A stretch of 57,829 nt of DNA from an uncultured Ruminococcus sp. (GCA_900550695.1 URTF01000002.1:1-57829), one strand, 5' to 3'; positions 49,151 to 57,739 are shown, counted from the stretch's first letter. Numbers and translations are program-made. Notes: a model not told the origin generated them from the letters alone.

Positions 49151-50365
49151 ATGGAAAACAACGGCAACGACATCTTTGACCCGATAGATACGGATACAGG
49201 CACAAACACCGGCGGCTATGTTCCCCGTTTTGAACGGGATCTGCAGAAAATGGGCGGAAATCTCAATGCCCTTGCCGATGCGAAAAAAGCTGAACAGCAG
49301 ACCGAAAAGGCTGCACCCGTTCAGGAACAGCCTGCCGAAGAACCCGAAGCTAACGAAAACGACGAAGAAATTTACGATAATGTTACCGAAACAGCCGAAA
49401 ATGATGCGCCGGCTTATTCGGCTTCTCCCTACCACTCCGCCGCTGTTGAAGAGGACAGCTATGACGGGGACGACGGCTACCGCAGAGGAAAAACCGTCGA
49501 AGAGCTTATCCGTGAAAACGAGGAGCAGGATCGTGCTGAGGCTGCAAAGGCGAAAAAGCTTGCCGCAGCAGAGGCTTATCATAATCTTGAAGATGTTGAA
49601 GTTACTGCGGATATGATAAGCGATATGGGGTATAACTATAAGCAGCAGGAACGTGACGACAAGCGCAAGCAGCAGGAGCTTGACGACCTTGCAAAAGAGA
49701 TAGGGAACCGTCCCAAGGTCGAGGAAATGTCGGACGAGATCTTCGCCGCCGCTCCGCTGAAAAAGAAAGCGGCTTTCGATTCTCAGGAGGCTCTTGACCG
49801 AGATGAAAAGCAGCTCATCAAGGAGCGTTTGCAGAAAGAGATCGATTCCCGTCCAAAGGGCATAAACAAGAAAAACAGCGCCGAGCTTTATAAAAGCCTT
49901 ATGCATGAGCAAAAGGTAAAGAGGGCAAAAAAAGGTCTGTTTTCGCTTGTGCTTATGGCGATCGGCGGGTTTGCGGCTTCGCTGATAATGTACACAAAGC
50001 TCAACCCCGACAACCTCAGTATAATCACTTATGCTTCAATTGGCGGCGTTATTTTTTCGATCCTTATGCTGCTCAAAGCAAGCTTTTTCAGACTTTCCTC
50101 CTGCGTATTCTTCTCGGCTGAAACTGTTTATACAGTCTATACCTGCGTAAATTATGCGCTCAACACCGAGAGAAAGCCCGATAACTATTTTGAAACGCTT
50201 ATATTCTTCATCGTTGTTATCGCTATCTGCGCTATAGTTGCGATACAGCTTGCTACCAACGCAAATATCGAAGCTTACTATACAACGAGCTTTTCAAAGA
50301 AGAAAGCCGCTGCGCCTGCCAAAAACGGCGCTCGCAGACAGGGAACAGTTCAGAGAAAGAAATAA
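49151..50365 (+). CDS. Membrane protein with long acidic coiled N-terminus, unknown
   Basis: A 404-residue protein that I do not recognise. Residues about 1-250 are soluble, acidic and partly coiled (VEELIRENEEQDRAEAAKA, QQERDDKRKQQELDD). About four membrane spans follow (about 262-282, 293-310, 320-335, 345-370), then a basic Lys/Arg/Ala tail. It is encoded 15 bp after the bactofilin gene and probably cotranscribed, so it may be its membrane partner; this is inference. GGAG lies 8 nt before the ATG. Confidence 0.7.
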   Translation: MENNGNDIFDPIDTDTGTNTGGYVPRFERDLQKMGGNLNALADAKKAEQQTEKAAPVQEQPAEEPEANENDEEIYDNVTETAENDAPAYSASPYHSAAVEEDSYDGDDGYRRGKTVEELIRENEEQDRAEAAKAKKLAAAEAYHNLEDVEVTADMISDMGYNYKQQERDDKRKQQELDDLAKEIGNRPKVEEMSDEIFAAAPLKKKAAFDSQEALDRDEKQLIKERLQKEIDSRPKGINKKNSAELYKSLMHEQKVKRAKKGLFSLVLMAIGGFAASLIMYTKLNPDNLSIITYASIGGVIFSILMLLKASFFRLSSCVFFSAETVYTVYTCVNYALNTERKPDNYFETLIFFIVVIAICAIVAIQLATNANIEAYYTTSFSKKKAAAPAKNGARRQGTVQRKK

Positions 50366-50372
50366 AAAACCA

Positions 50373-50404
50373 AGGCTGTCCGTTATTTTTCGGGCAGCCT
50401 TTTT
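50373..50404 (+). terminator. Terminator after the bactofilin-linked genes
   Basis: AGGCTGTCCG and CGGGCAGCCT pair (one G-U), with loop TTATTTTT and T-run TTTTT. It separates the unit from the PepV-type dipeptidase. Confidence 0.9.
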
Positions 50405-50549
50405 GCAGGGATGCCCCTGCAGACAATTCACGCCACGCTCCGCTTTGCTGCGCTCGTTTTTGTGTAAAAAAAGTAATTTCCACGAATTTAGTTTATTCAG
50501 TCGCCGTACATTATATTTGTGGTAATGAACCGTTATTTGGAGGAAATTT

Positions 50550-51920
50550 ATGAACAGAAAAGAAATGATAAAAAACTACATCGCATCAAAGCGTGACGAA
50601 ATGGTCGCCGACCTTGCGGAGCTTATAAGAATACCCTCCGTTATGTCCGAGCCGTCCGAGGGCTGTCCTTTCGGCGAAAACAACGTTAAGGCTCTCCGCA
50701 AAGCAGAGGAGATCTGCCGAAAGTACGGTTTTGTCACGCATAACTGCGACAACTATGCGATCTCCGCAGACCTGCTCGGCAACGGCGAAAAGCACCTCGG
50801 CATACTTTGTCACCTTGATGTCGTTCCCGAGGGAAACGGCTGGACGAAGCCTCCGTTCGAGCTTACAGCCGAGGACGGAAAGCTTTTCGGACGGGGTGCG
50901 ATAGACGACAAAGGCCCTGCAATAGCGGCACTTTATGCTATGCGGTGTGTAAAGGAGCTTGGCTTTACGATCGACAGGAACGTTCGCCTTATCCTCGGCA
51001 GCAACGAGGAAAACGGCTCTGCCGATATGGAATATTACCGGAAAAAGGAGAGCTTCCCTCCGCTGCTTTTCACGCCCGACGGCTCTTATCCGCTCATAAA
51101 CATCGAAAAGGGTATGATGCGCATAAGGCTTTCGCATAAGTGCGAAAAGATAGTTTCGATAAGCGGCGGCGCAATGGTGAACGCTGTTCCCGAGGCTGCA
51201 AAGGCGCAGGTGAAAATTCCTGCCGAAACGCTCCGCAAGGCGGCTGATAAGCTTGCACCCGAAGTAAAATTTGATATGACCGAAGAAAACGGACTTACCA
51301 ACATTTCCGCTCACGGCAGGAGCGCACATGCTTCGATACCTGAGTTGGGAGTAAACGCTCTGACCGCACTTTTAAGGCTTCTTGCAGAATGTGATATCGA
51401 TGAAGCAAAGGCTTTTGCCAAGCTTTTCCCGTTCGGCGAAACGGACGGCGCAGGCTGCGGAATAAAATGCTCGGACGAGGTATCGGGCGCAGCTACAACT
51501 GTTTTGAGCATGGCTGAAATTTCGGGTGGGAAGCTTGTCTGCACGCAGGATATCCGATTCCCCGTCTGCGAAAGCTGCGAGGGCATACTTTCAAAGCTTG
51601 AAAATGCGGCAAAGGCTGTCGGCATAAGCGCTGAACCCATTATGCAGAGCGAACCTCACCACGTTTCGGCGGAAAGCGGATTCGTAAAAACGCTTCTTAA
51701 CGTTTATGAAAGCGTCACGGGCGAAAAGGGCGAGCCTATTGCTATCGGCGGCGGAACTTATGTCCACGAAACCGAGAACGGCGTTGCATTCGGTGCAGAA
51801 TTTCCCGGCGATGAGAACAATATGCACGGCGCAGACGAGTTCATCAGGGAGGAAAGCCTGCTTCTGAATACTGAGATCTACGCAAATGCGATCATTGCCC
51901 TTTGTGGAAAGGAAGAGTAA
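50550..51920 (+). CDS. M20-family dipeptidase (PepV/Sapep-like)
   Basis: A 456-residue zinc peptidase. Metal-binding motifs are CHLDVVPEG (His and Asp), GRGAIDDKGP (bridging Asp), GSNEENGS (Glu pair) and a C-terminal NNMHGADEF His. The lid domain spans about 180-340. It cleaves dipeptides with an unsubstituted N-terminus, possibly D-residue-containing ones as in Sapep. GGAGG precedes the ATG. The next gene starts one base after its stop. Confidence 0.94.
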   Translation: MNRKEMIKNYIASKRDEMVADLAELIRIPSVMSEPSEGCPFGENNVKALRKAEEICRKYGFVTHNCDNYAISADLLGNGEKHLGILCHLDVVPEGNGWTKPPFELTAEDGKLFGRGAIDDKGPAIAALYAMRCVKELGFTIDRNVRLILGSNEENGSADMEYYRKKESFPPLLFTPDGSYPLINIEKGMMRIRLSHKCEKIVSISGGAMVNAVPEAAKAQVKIPAETLRKAADKLAPEVKFDMTEENGLTNISAHGRSAHASIPELGVNALTALLRLLAECDIDEAKAFAKLFPFGETDGAGCGIKCSDEVSGAATTVLSMAEISGGKLVCTQDIRFPVCESCEGILSKLENAAKAVGISAEPIMQSEPHHVSAESGFVKTLLNVYESVTGEKGEPIAIGGGTYVHETENGVAFGAEFPGDENNMHGADEFIREESLLLNTEIYANAIIALCGKEE

Positions 51921-51921
51921 A

Positions 51922-52611
51922 ATGTACAAATACGAAACCCACTGCCACACCTCCGAGGCGAGCGGCTGCGGAATGTCAACGGGTGCGGAGATGGCGCAGA
52001 AATACAAGGACGAGGGTTATGACGGAATTTTCGTCACCGACCATTTTTTCAACGGCAACTCCGCCGTTCCGAGAGACCTCTCGTGGAAAGAACGCATCGG
52101 GCTTTACTGCAAGGGCTATGAAAACGCCAAGGCGCACGGCGACAGGATAGGTCTGGACGTATTTTTCGGTGTTGAATACACCTTTTACGGCGCGGATTTT
52201 CTCATTTACGGCGCAGACAAGCAGTGGCTCATCGAAAACGGAAACATTCTCGATGTGAATTACGAGATAACGGACGTTCTCAACTACTGCCGAAGCTGCG
52301 GATTTTTCGTTGTGCAGGCACACCCGTTCCGTGATGTTGACTATATCAAGCGTTTCACACTCTGTCCGCACAACGTTGATGCTGTCGAGGTAATAAACGC
52401 TTCTCACTTCAACAAGGACTTCAACAAGCGTGCAAAGACCTACGCCGAGTGGTACGATCTCCCCGAAACGGCAGGTTCTGACTCCCACAGCACGACCGAG
52501 AGATATTTCGGCGGCGGAATCCTTACGGAAACGCCGATAAAGTCTTATCTTGACTACAAAAATGCGGTTCTGAGCAGGAAGATAACGCTTCTGGAGGGAA
52601 ACATTAAGTAA
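51922..52611 (+). CDS. PHP-domain metal-dependent phosphoesterase
   Basis: A 229-residue PHP-domain protein. Metal-binding motifs are ETHCHTSEASG, IFVTDHF, FFGVEYTF, VVQAHPFRDVD and AGSDSHST in family order. It may hydrolyse a nucleotide or sugar phosphate; without a polymerase domain the substrate is open. ATG 51922 is used because the true PHP start follows at once and GGAAGAG is upstream; it lies 1 bp after the peptidase stop, so translation is coupled. Heptad repeat H8 begins right after its stop. Confidence 0.9.
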   Translation: MYKYETHCHTSEASGCGMSTGAEMAQKYKDEGYDGIFVTDHFFNGNSAVPRDLSWKERIGLYCKGYENAKAHGDRIGLDVFFGVEYTFYGADFLIYGADKQWLIENGNILDVNYEITDVLNYCRSCGFFVVQAHPFRDVDYIKRFTLCPHNVDAVEVINASHFNKDFNKRAKTYAEWYDLPETAGSDSHSTTERYFGGGILTETPIKSYLDYKNAVLSRKITLLEGNIK

Positions 52612-52648
52612 AATTCGGAATTAGGAATTCGGAATGCGGAATTATTTT
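52612..52648 (+). repeat. Heptad repeat H8 after the PHP gene
   Basis: Units AATTCGG, AATTAGG, AATTCGG, AATGCGG and the tail AATTATTTT begin directly after the stop codon TAA (52609-52611). Confidence 0.82.
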
Positions 52649-52662
52649 CGATTCGGGAGTTT

Positions 52663-52946
52663 ATACTAAACACCATTCATATCTCGTCGGTGCTAAACGC
52701 TCGTCGCTTTGCTCCTCACGTTTATTTGCCGAGGATAGTTGTTCCGAACATAAAGAATAAGCGCAATTCACATTTTATAGGTTTACAGACCGATTTATCA
52801 CGTTCTGTTTAACTTTTTGAATGTGAATTGCGCTTTTTAACTTATAGATATTTTGCTATTGCGGCAATAATTGGTGCTGTTAGTTTAAGGTATTTCGCCG
52901 TCTGCGGACGGCAACAAGGGTGGCTCCTCGCCCCCTTGACCCCTTG
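52663..52946 (+). repeat. Composite non-coding repeat, copy B (about 284 bp)
   Basis: Left to right: a truncated MITE end ATACTAAACACC (52663-52674), a degenerate version of the CGGCGTGAAATGC hairpin ending GCCGAGGATAGTT, the AAGCGCAATTCACAT hairpin (52759-52835), a TTAACTTATAGATAT block, a CCGTCTGCGGACGG dyad and CCCCCTTGACCCCTTG. The order is the same as in copy A (23425-23789) read on the minus strand. No gene is apparent. Confidence 0.8.
52759..52835. repeat. GCGCAATTCAC hairpin element, copy in composite B
   Basis: AAGCGCAATTCACAT (52759-52773) and ATGTGAATTGCGCTT (52821-52835) form a perfect 15-bp inverted repeat around a core containing CACGTTCTGTTT, also seen in copy A. Confidence 0.88.
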
Positions 52947-52975
52947 CGAGCTGTGCTCAGCTCGACCAGCGTTTT

Positions 52976-53275
52976 CTATTCTTTCACGACCACATAATCA
53001 AGGCTTTCTCCTGCAATTTTGTCAAAAATAAGCAGTTGTTCATCACTTGCGCCTTTATCATAGATCAAGACAAGCGTTTCTTCCGAATATTCTTCCGCTT
53101 TGGTGAGGATATTCCGTGCGATAAGCTCAATATTCTGTGTTTCTTTGCTTATCGGCAATATCATTAGGTGCAGAGTAATGCTTTTTTGCGAGCGTTCCGA
53201 TATAACGCCGAGAATGAACAGCACTGTTGCCCCGATACAAAGAAATAATGCATACAAAAGCTGAATTTTTTCCAT
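52976..53275 (-). CDS. Small membrane-anchored protein, unknown
   Basis: A 99-residue protein with one N-terminal span (about 5-25) and a soluble C-terminal domain with alternating hydrophobic strands and helices (SITLHLMILPI, QNIELIARNIL, ETLVLIYDKG). I do not recognise it. Its ribosome site (a run of G) lies inside the stem of the pnp terminator, so its expression may depend on read-through and RNA folding. It ends just past composite repeat B. Confidence 0.6.
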   Translation of the reverse strand: MEKIQLLYALFLCIGATVLFILGVISERSQKSITLHLMILPISKETQNIELIARNILTKAEEYSEETLVLIYDKGASDEQLLIFDKIAGESLDYVVVKE

Positions 53276-53282
53276 AAAAAAT

Positions 53283-53342
53283 CCCCCCCTATCAAGGAAT
53301 CGCTGATATATCAGCTTTTTCCTTATTATATGATAGGAGGGG
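53283..53342 (-). terminator. Terminator after pnp overlapping the next ribosome site
   Basis: CCCCTCCTATCA (53342-53331) pairs with TGATAGGGGGG (53294-53284) on the minus strand, enclosing AAGGAA/TTCCTT and a GCTGATATATCAGC palindrome. ATTTTTT follows and leads directly into the ATG of the small membrane gene. Confidence 0.82.
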
Positions 53343-53355
53343 AAAATTTGTTATT

Positions 53356-55494
53356 TTAGTTGTTAGCGTTCTTCTTTGCTTCGATATCAGCAAGAGCGTC
53401 CTTTCTTGAAAGGTTGATCCTGCCCTGATTATCGATCTCCATTACCTTAACAACGATCTCGTCGCCGATAGAAACAACATCTTCTACCTTTTCAACTCTC
53501 TGCTTGTCGAGCTTGGAGATATGAACAAGTCCGTCCTTGCCGGGAGCAATCTCAACGAATGCGCCGAAGTTCATAATACGAACTACTTTGCCCTTGTAGA
53601 TAGCGCCGACTTCGGGGTCATTTGCGATAGTGTTTACGATCTGGATAGCCTTCTTAACGCCGTCCATATCAACACCGCTTACAAATACGTTGCCCTCGTC
53701 ATTGATGTCGATCTTTACGCCGCAGTCAGCGGAGATCTTCTGAATGACCTTACCGCCCTGACCGATAACTTCTCTGATCTTGTCAACCGGAACTTTGGTC
53801 TGGAGCATCTTAGGAGCATACTTGCCGACCGTCGGACGGGGTTCAGCTATAGCCTTGAGCATAATTTCATCAAGGATATAATCTCTTGCCTTGTGTGTCT
53901 TAGCGAAAGCTTCTTCGATGATAGCAGGTGTAAGACCATCGACCTTGATATCGACCTGAATAGCTGTGATACCCTTGTGAGTACCGCCAACCTTGAAGTC
54001 CATATCGCCGAAGAAGTCCTCAAGACCCTGGATATCTACCATTGTCATAAAGCTGCCGTCATCTCTTGTTATAAGACCGCAGGAAATACCTGCAACGGGA
54101 GCTTTGATAGGAACGCCTGCGTCCATAAGTGCGAGTGTGGAACCGCAGATAGAACCCTGCGATGTTGAGCCGTTGGAAGAAAGGACTTCGGAAACAAGGC
54201 GCATTGCATACGGGAATTCTTCAACGGAAGGAAGTACGGGAACGAGTGCTCTTTCAGCGAGCGCACCGTGACCGATCTCACGGCGTCCCGGTCCTCTTGA
54301 AGGCTTTGTTTCGCCAACGGAGTAGGACGGGAAGTTGTAGTGGTGCATATAACGCTTGCTGTCTTCTTCATCAAGACCATCGATCTTCTGTGAATCGCTG
54401 ATAGGTCCGAGTGTTGCGATCGTGAGTACCTGTGTCTGACCTCTTGTGAAGAGTCCCGAACCGTGTACTCTTGGAAGAACGCCTACTTCGGAAGCGAGAG
54501 GACGTATCTCATCGATACCTCTGCCGTCAACACGCTTGCCCTCATAGAGCCAGTTGCGGACGATCTTCTTCTGGAGCTTGTAGATGCACTCATCGATCAT
54601 AGCGATCTTGTCGGGATAAGCTTCATCAAACTTAGCGTGGATAGCGTCCTTGATAGGATTAAGTCTTTCCTCGCGGATATTTTTATCATCTGTGTCAAGA
54701 GCAACCTTAACGTCCTCAGCAGCCATTTCTTCGATAGCGTCAAAGAGGTCGTGGTCAACTTCCATTGACTCGAATTCAAACTTCTTCTTGCCGATCTGAG
54801 CCTTGATATCGTTGATGAAAGCAACGATCTTCTTGATCTCTTCGTGACCTGTGAGGATAGCCTTGAGCATAACATCATCGGGAACTTCGTTTGCGCCTGC
54901 TTCGATCATAACGATCTTCTCGGCTGTGCCTGCAACTGTGAGGTTGAGGTCTGTCTTTGCTCTCTGTTCGAGTGTAGGATTGAGTACGATCTCACCGTCA
55001 ACAAGACCAACGGAGATGCCGCCGATAGGTCCGTTCCAAGGAATATCGGAAATAGAGATAGCAACGGAAGTAGCGATCATTCCGCAGATCTCAGGGGAAT
55101 AATCGGGGTCAACAGCGAGAACTGTCATAACAACGGAAACATCGTTTCTCATATCCTTGGGGAAGAGCGGTCTGATAGGTCTGTCGACTACTCTTGAAGT
55201 AAGGATAGCCTTATCGGAAGGCTTGCCCTCTCTCTTTGTGAAAGAGCCGGGAATTCTGCCTACGGAGTAAAGACGCTCCTCATAGTCAACGGAAAGGGGG
55301 AAGAAATCTACGCCCTCTCTTGGCTTGGGGCTTGCGGTAACGTTAGCCATAACGACTGTTTCGCCGTATGTTACCCAGCATGAACCGTTGGAAAGCTCAC
55401 AGGTCTTGCCTGTTTCGACTTTGAGTTCTCTGCCTGCGAATGTTGTTGTGAAGACTCTGTAATTATCAAAAGTCTTGAGTTTGGACATTGCCAT
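53356..55494 (-). CDS. pnp: Polynucleotide phosphorylase
   Basis: A 712-residue PNPase with two RNase PH domains (about 15-230 and 325-545), an all-helical linker, a KH domain (IREVIGQGGKVIQKI) and an S1 domain (YKGKVVRIMNFGAFVEI). Motifs FFPLSVDYEER, GSFTKREGKPSDKAILTSR and GRREIGHGALAERAL are canonical. It degrades RNA phosphorolytically from the 3' end. It follows rpsO, as in most bacteria. GGAGG lies 8 nt before the ATG. The C-terminus is short, without an extra acidic tail. Confidence 0.98.
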   Translation of the reverse strand: MAMSKLKTFDNYRVFTTTFAGRELKVETGKTCELSNGSCWVTYGETVVMANVTASPKPREGVDFFPLSVDYEERLYSVGRIPGSFTKREGKPSDKAILTSRVVDRPIRPLFPKDMRNDVSVVMTVLAVDPDYSPEICGMIATSVAISISDIPWNGPIGGISVGLVDGEIVLNPTLEQRAKTDLNLTVAGTAEKIVMIEAGANEVPDDVMLKAILTGHEEIKKIVAFINDIKAQIGKKKFEFESMEVDHDLFDAIEEMAAEDVKVALDTDDKNIREERLNPIKDAIHAKFDEAYPDKIAMIDECIYKLQKKIVRNWLYEGKRVDGRGIDEIRPLASEVGVLPRVHGSGLFTRGQTQVLTIATLGPISDSQKIDGLDEEDSKRYMHHYNFPSYSVGETKPSRGPGRREIGHGALAERALVPVLPSVEEFPYAMRLVSEVLSSNGSTSQGSICGSTLALMDAGVPIKAPVAGISCGLITRDDGSFMTMVDIQGLEDFFGDMDFKVGGTHKGITAIQVDIKVDGLTPAIIEEAFAKTHKARDYILDEIMLKAIAEPRPTVGKYAPKMLQTKVPVDKIREVIGQGGKVIQKISADCGVKIDINDEGNVFVSGVDMDGVKKAIQIVNTIANDPEVGAIYKGKVVRIMNFGAFVEIAPGKDGLVHISKLDKQRVEKVEDVVSIGDEIVVKVMEIDNQGRINLSRKDALADIEAKKNANN

Positions 55495-55631
55495 TTGAAC
55501 TGCCTCCTGTTAAATATAATATTTAATTTTCCACCGTCAGCAGCTTTAGCAATAAATTCTGCCCATTCAGCGAACGGGTACAATTTAATGCTAAACAACT
55601 GCTTAACGATTTGATTTTCATTAAAACGCAC

Positions 55632-55673
55632 CAAAGGCAGCGTAAAGGACATAGCCTTTACGAACTGCCTTCG
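55632..55673 (-). terminator. Hairpin between rpsO and pnp
   Basis: On the minus strand CGAAGGCAG and CTGCCTTTG enclose CGTAAAGG/CCTTTACG, giving a stem of about 17 bp with a short bulge. The T-tract is weak (GTGCGTTTT), so read-through into pnp is likely. Confidence 0.65.
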
Positions 55674-55681
55674 GTAAAAAA

Positions 55682-55948
55682 TTACTTACGGATTCCGAGC
55701 TTTTCGATAGTAGCACGGTATCTTGTGATATCCTTCTTCATAAGGTAGTTGAGAAGGTTACGTCTGCGGCCAACCATCTTAAGAAGACCTCTTCTGGAGT
55801 GGTGGTCGTTCGGATGATCCTTAAGGTGAGCGTTAAGGTCATTGATCCTCTTGGTGAGGATAGCAACCTGAACCTCAGGTGAACCTGTGTCGTGTTCGCT
55901 CTTCTTGTTTGCTTCGATTACAGCAGCTTTTTCTTCTTTGCGCATCAT
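55682..55948 (-). CDS. rpsO: 30S ribosomal protein S15
   Basis: An 88-residue S15 with the conserved body (DTGSPEVQVAILTKRINDLNAHLKDH, DHHSRRGLLKMVGRRR, LLNYLMKKD). It binds 16S rRNA helix 22 at the three-way junction and helps order the platform. The start is ATG 55948, because GAGGTG lies 8-10 nt upstream; the longer frame further upstream runs into the promoter leader. The leader holds a strong hairpin that may be an S15 autoregulatory site. Confidence 0.97.
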   Translation of the reverse strand: MMRKEEKAAVIEANKKSEHDTGSPEVQVAILTKRINDLNAHLKDHPNDHHSRRGLLKMVGRRRNLLNYLMKKDITRYRATIEKLGIRK

Positions 55949-55987
55949 AATAAATACACCTCTTTCAAAAATTTGCCCGTAAACATA

Positions 55988-56031
55988 GAATACGGCAGGT
56001 ACGATTCTCCGGCGGAGCGTTACCCGTATTC
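55988..56031 (-). promoter_or_regulatory. Structured rpsO leader, candidate S15 autoregulatory RNA
   Basis: An outer 8-bp stem (GAATACGG and CCGTATTC, plus-strand 55988-55995 and 56024-56031) encloses GGTACG/CGTTACC and CTCC/GGAG pairs, making one bulged hairpin in the leader. Bacterial S15 mRNAs often carry such elements, but the known classes differ and I cannot assign one. Confidence 0.55.
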
Positions 56032-56076
56032 CAAGTAGACGGAAATACACTGTACACACATAGCACAGCAAAAAGT

Positions 56077-56105
56077 ATTATACCATATTATTTTTCATTT
56101 GTAAA
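56077..56105 (-). promoter_or_regulatory. Promoter of rpsO
   Basis: On the minus strand TTTACA (56100-56105), a 17-bp spacer and TATAAT (56077-56082). The start would be near 56070, about 120 nt before the ATG. Confidence 0.82.
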
Positions 56106-56131
56106 GGGTTTTGACAAATTTTTTCGTCATA

Positions 56132-56992
56132 TCAGGAAATTTTCTTGTTGCCCTTTGATTTGGAGCCGCCCGACTTTTCCTTGGACGAAGCTACAGGAGC
56201 TTCCTTTCCGCCCATATCGGTGAAAATAGCGTCCTCTTCATCAAGCGGTTCGAGGTAAGCATATTCGGGATTGCTCTCTCCTCTTTCCTCATAGTAAGGG
56301 TCGATGACATACTTCTGGATAAGCGGATAGGAGTTGAACATTATAAGAAATCCGAGGAAGCTTATCGGCCATATCGGAATGATTATCACCGAAAGCGGGT
56401 GAAGAACTATCATCACACCGAGCAAAAGCACAATAAATACTGCAATAAGCAGCGTGATTATGTTCTTTTTAAGTCCAACGCAGGTGAGAAAAAACGAATT
56501 CTTGATGATATTCGCAAGGCTGAGATCGGTCGCAACTATCATCGGGAAGATGTAGAAATTCATCATCAGCAGCGTAAGCGCAAAGCTTATCGAGATAACG
56601 CAGAGGATAATATAGATGATGCTGCCCGAGCTTTTATACATTGCAGGATATACCTGAAGCGCAGCATAAGCCGAAACAGCAAAAAGTATATCGAGAAGTC
56701 CGATCGGTATCGACTGTTTGAGGTTTCCCGAAAAGCCTTTCCAGAAATCATGGAAAATAAATGCGTTCTTTTCAAGTCGGTAGTTGCGCAGAACTCTTGT
56801 CATACCCGCGATCGCAGGGCCTATCGTTACAACGGGAATACAGAAAAGCGCCGTCAGCAGATTAAGTTCCAGAAGCTTCCAGAACTTGCGGAAATAAAGC
56901 TCAAAAAACTCGAAGAACGGTTTTTTCTTGGGTGCATTTTTCGCAACGCCCGGTCCAGCCTTAGTATAATCGTTTAATCCAAAAAGTGACAA
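56132..56992 (-). CDS. DUF624 (YesL-like) membrane protein
   Basis: A 286-residue protein of the DUF624/YesL family. The cytoplasmic start has a Pro/Lys stretch and FFELYFRKFWKLLELNLLTALFCIPVVTIGPAIAGMT-type first span, then about five further spans (about 95-115, 125-148, 165-190, 195-215, 215-235) and a C-terminal Ser/Lys/Gly-rich tail. The family often sits near sugar-transport genes but has no proven activity. The start is TTG at 56992 with AAGGAG about 10 nt upstream. It lies 33 bp after the SpoIIM-like gene. Confidence 0.86.
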   Translation of the reverse strand: MSLFGLNDYTKAGPGVAKNAPKKKPFFEFFELYFRKFWKLLELNLLTALFCIPVVTIGPAIAGMTRVLRNYRLEKNAFIFHDFWKGFSGNLKQSIPIGLLDILFAVSAYAALQVYPAMYKSSGSIIYIILCVISISFALTLLMMNFYIFPMIVATDLSLANIIKNSFFLTCVGLKKNIITLLIAVFIVLLLGVMIVLHPLSVIIIPIWPISFLGFLIMFNSYPLIQKYVIDPYYEERGESNPEYAYLEPLDEEDAIFTDMGGKEAPVASSKEKSGGSKSKGNKKIS

Positions 56993-57025
56993 ATAAATAC
57001 AGCTCCTTAATTTTTATATTCCCTG

Positions 57026-57661
57026 TTAAATACCTAAAAATCCCGACCAAATTCCTGCAAAAAAGTAGGTGACAAGGCTGTCTGCAAGCGACAGCACTCC
57101 GAGCGCCGCAAACAGCACAAGAAATTTCGTAAGATAAAGCTTCACCGTGCCTGCGTCCGACTTGTCCAAGCCGAGCAGGCGCTTCGCCGAAAGAAAGGAC
57201 ATCGAAAAGCTTTCCCTCGCCGCAATAAGCACGATAAACGCCGAAAGCACCGCAAACGGCAGTATGAAAACCGTTGAAACGAGCGTACCTTTCAAGCCAT
57301 AAGCAGCGTTCATATCCGCAAGCATAACGCCTGTCCCAAGTCCGTGAAAAAACGGAACGAGCAGCTCCGCAGGCATCGACACCGACCCGAAGCCGAGCAG
57401 CAGACACGCAAGCATCAGCAGGAACGGTCCGGAGAACGAGTTCACAAGCGTTTCGATGAATGTACACCCTGCACGGTTGCGGAAAAACAGCTCCGCCGAC
57501 CTGCGCAGGATATCATTTTCCGTATTGACACAGCTTGAAACCGCCCCAGTAAGCTCGCCCAGACAGAACAGCAGCATCAGCAGAACTATAGGAAGTCTGC
57601 CGCTTGCCCCTGAACTTTTCTGACCGAGCAGAAAAGGCATAACATTTCTTGTCCTTTGCAT
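57026..57661 (-). CDS. SpoIIM-like membrane protein
   Basis: A 211-residue membrane protein with about five hydrophobic spans. The segment LVNSFSGPFLLMLACLLLGF, the Phe/Gly-rich FFHGLGTGVM and the YGLKG motif match the SpoIIM/DUF95 pattern. SpoIIM recruits SpoIID and SpoIIP during engulfment; a spoIID gene lies in this window, but 50 kb away. I use ATG 57661, which has AAGGA at proper distance; the ATG 6 nt earlier is too close. A paralogue with a vegetative role cannot be excluded. Confidence 0.75.
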   Translation of the reverse strand: MQRTRNVMPFLLGQKSSGASGRLPIVLLMLLFCLGELTGAVSSCVNTENDILRRSAELFFRNRAGCTFIETLVNSFSGPFLLMLACLLLGFGSVSMPAELLVPFFHGLGTGVMLADMNAAYGLKGTLVSTVFILPFAVLSAFIVLIAARESFSMSFLSAKRLLGLDKSDAGTVKLYLTKFLVLFAALGVLSLADSLVTYFFAGIWSGFLGI

Positions 57662-57739
57662 ATACATCTTCCTTTGCTTTGGGGTTCTCTAAAAACCGAA
57701 ACAAAATACTACTTTGTAGTATTCGCAAATTTTCGTTGG

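Noticed and set aside
52663..52946. Degraded insertion sequence in composite repeat B
   Set aside because: No transposase-like reading frame or remnant could be found in either strand of copy A or copy B.
55949..56071. N-terminal extension of rpsO by 41 codons
   Set aside because: It would cover the structured leader and part of the promoter; S15 normally starts MRKEEK-like and a good ribosome site precedes ATG 55948.
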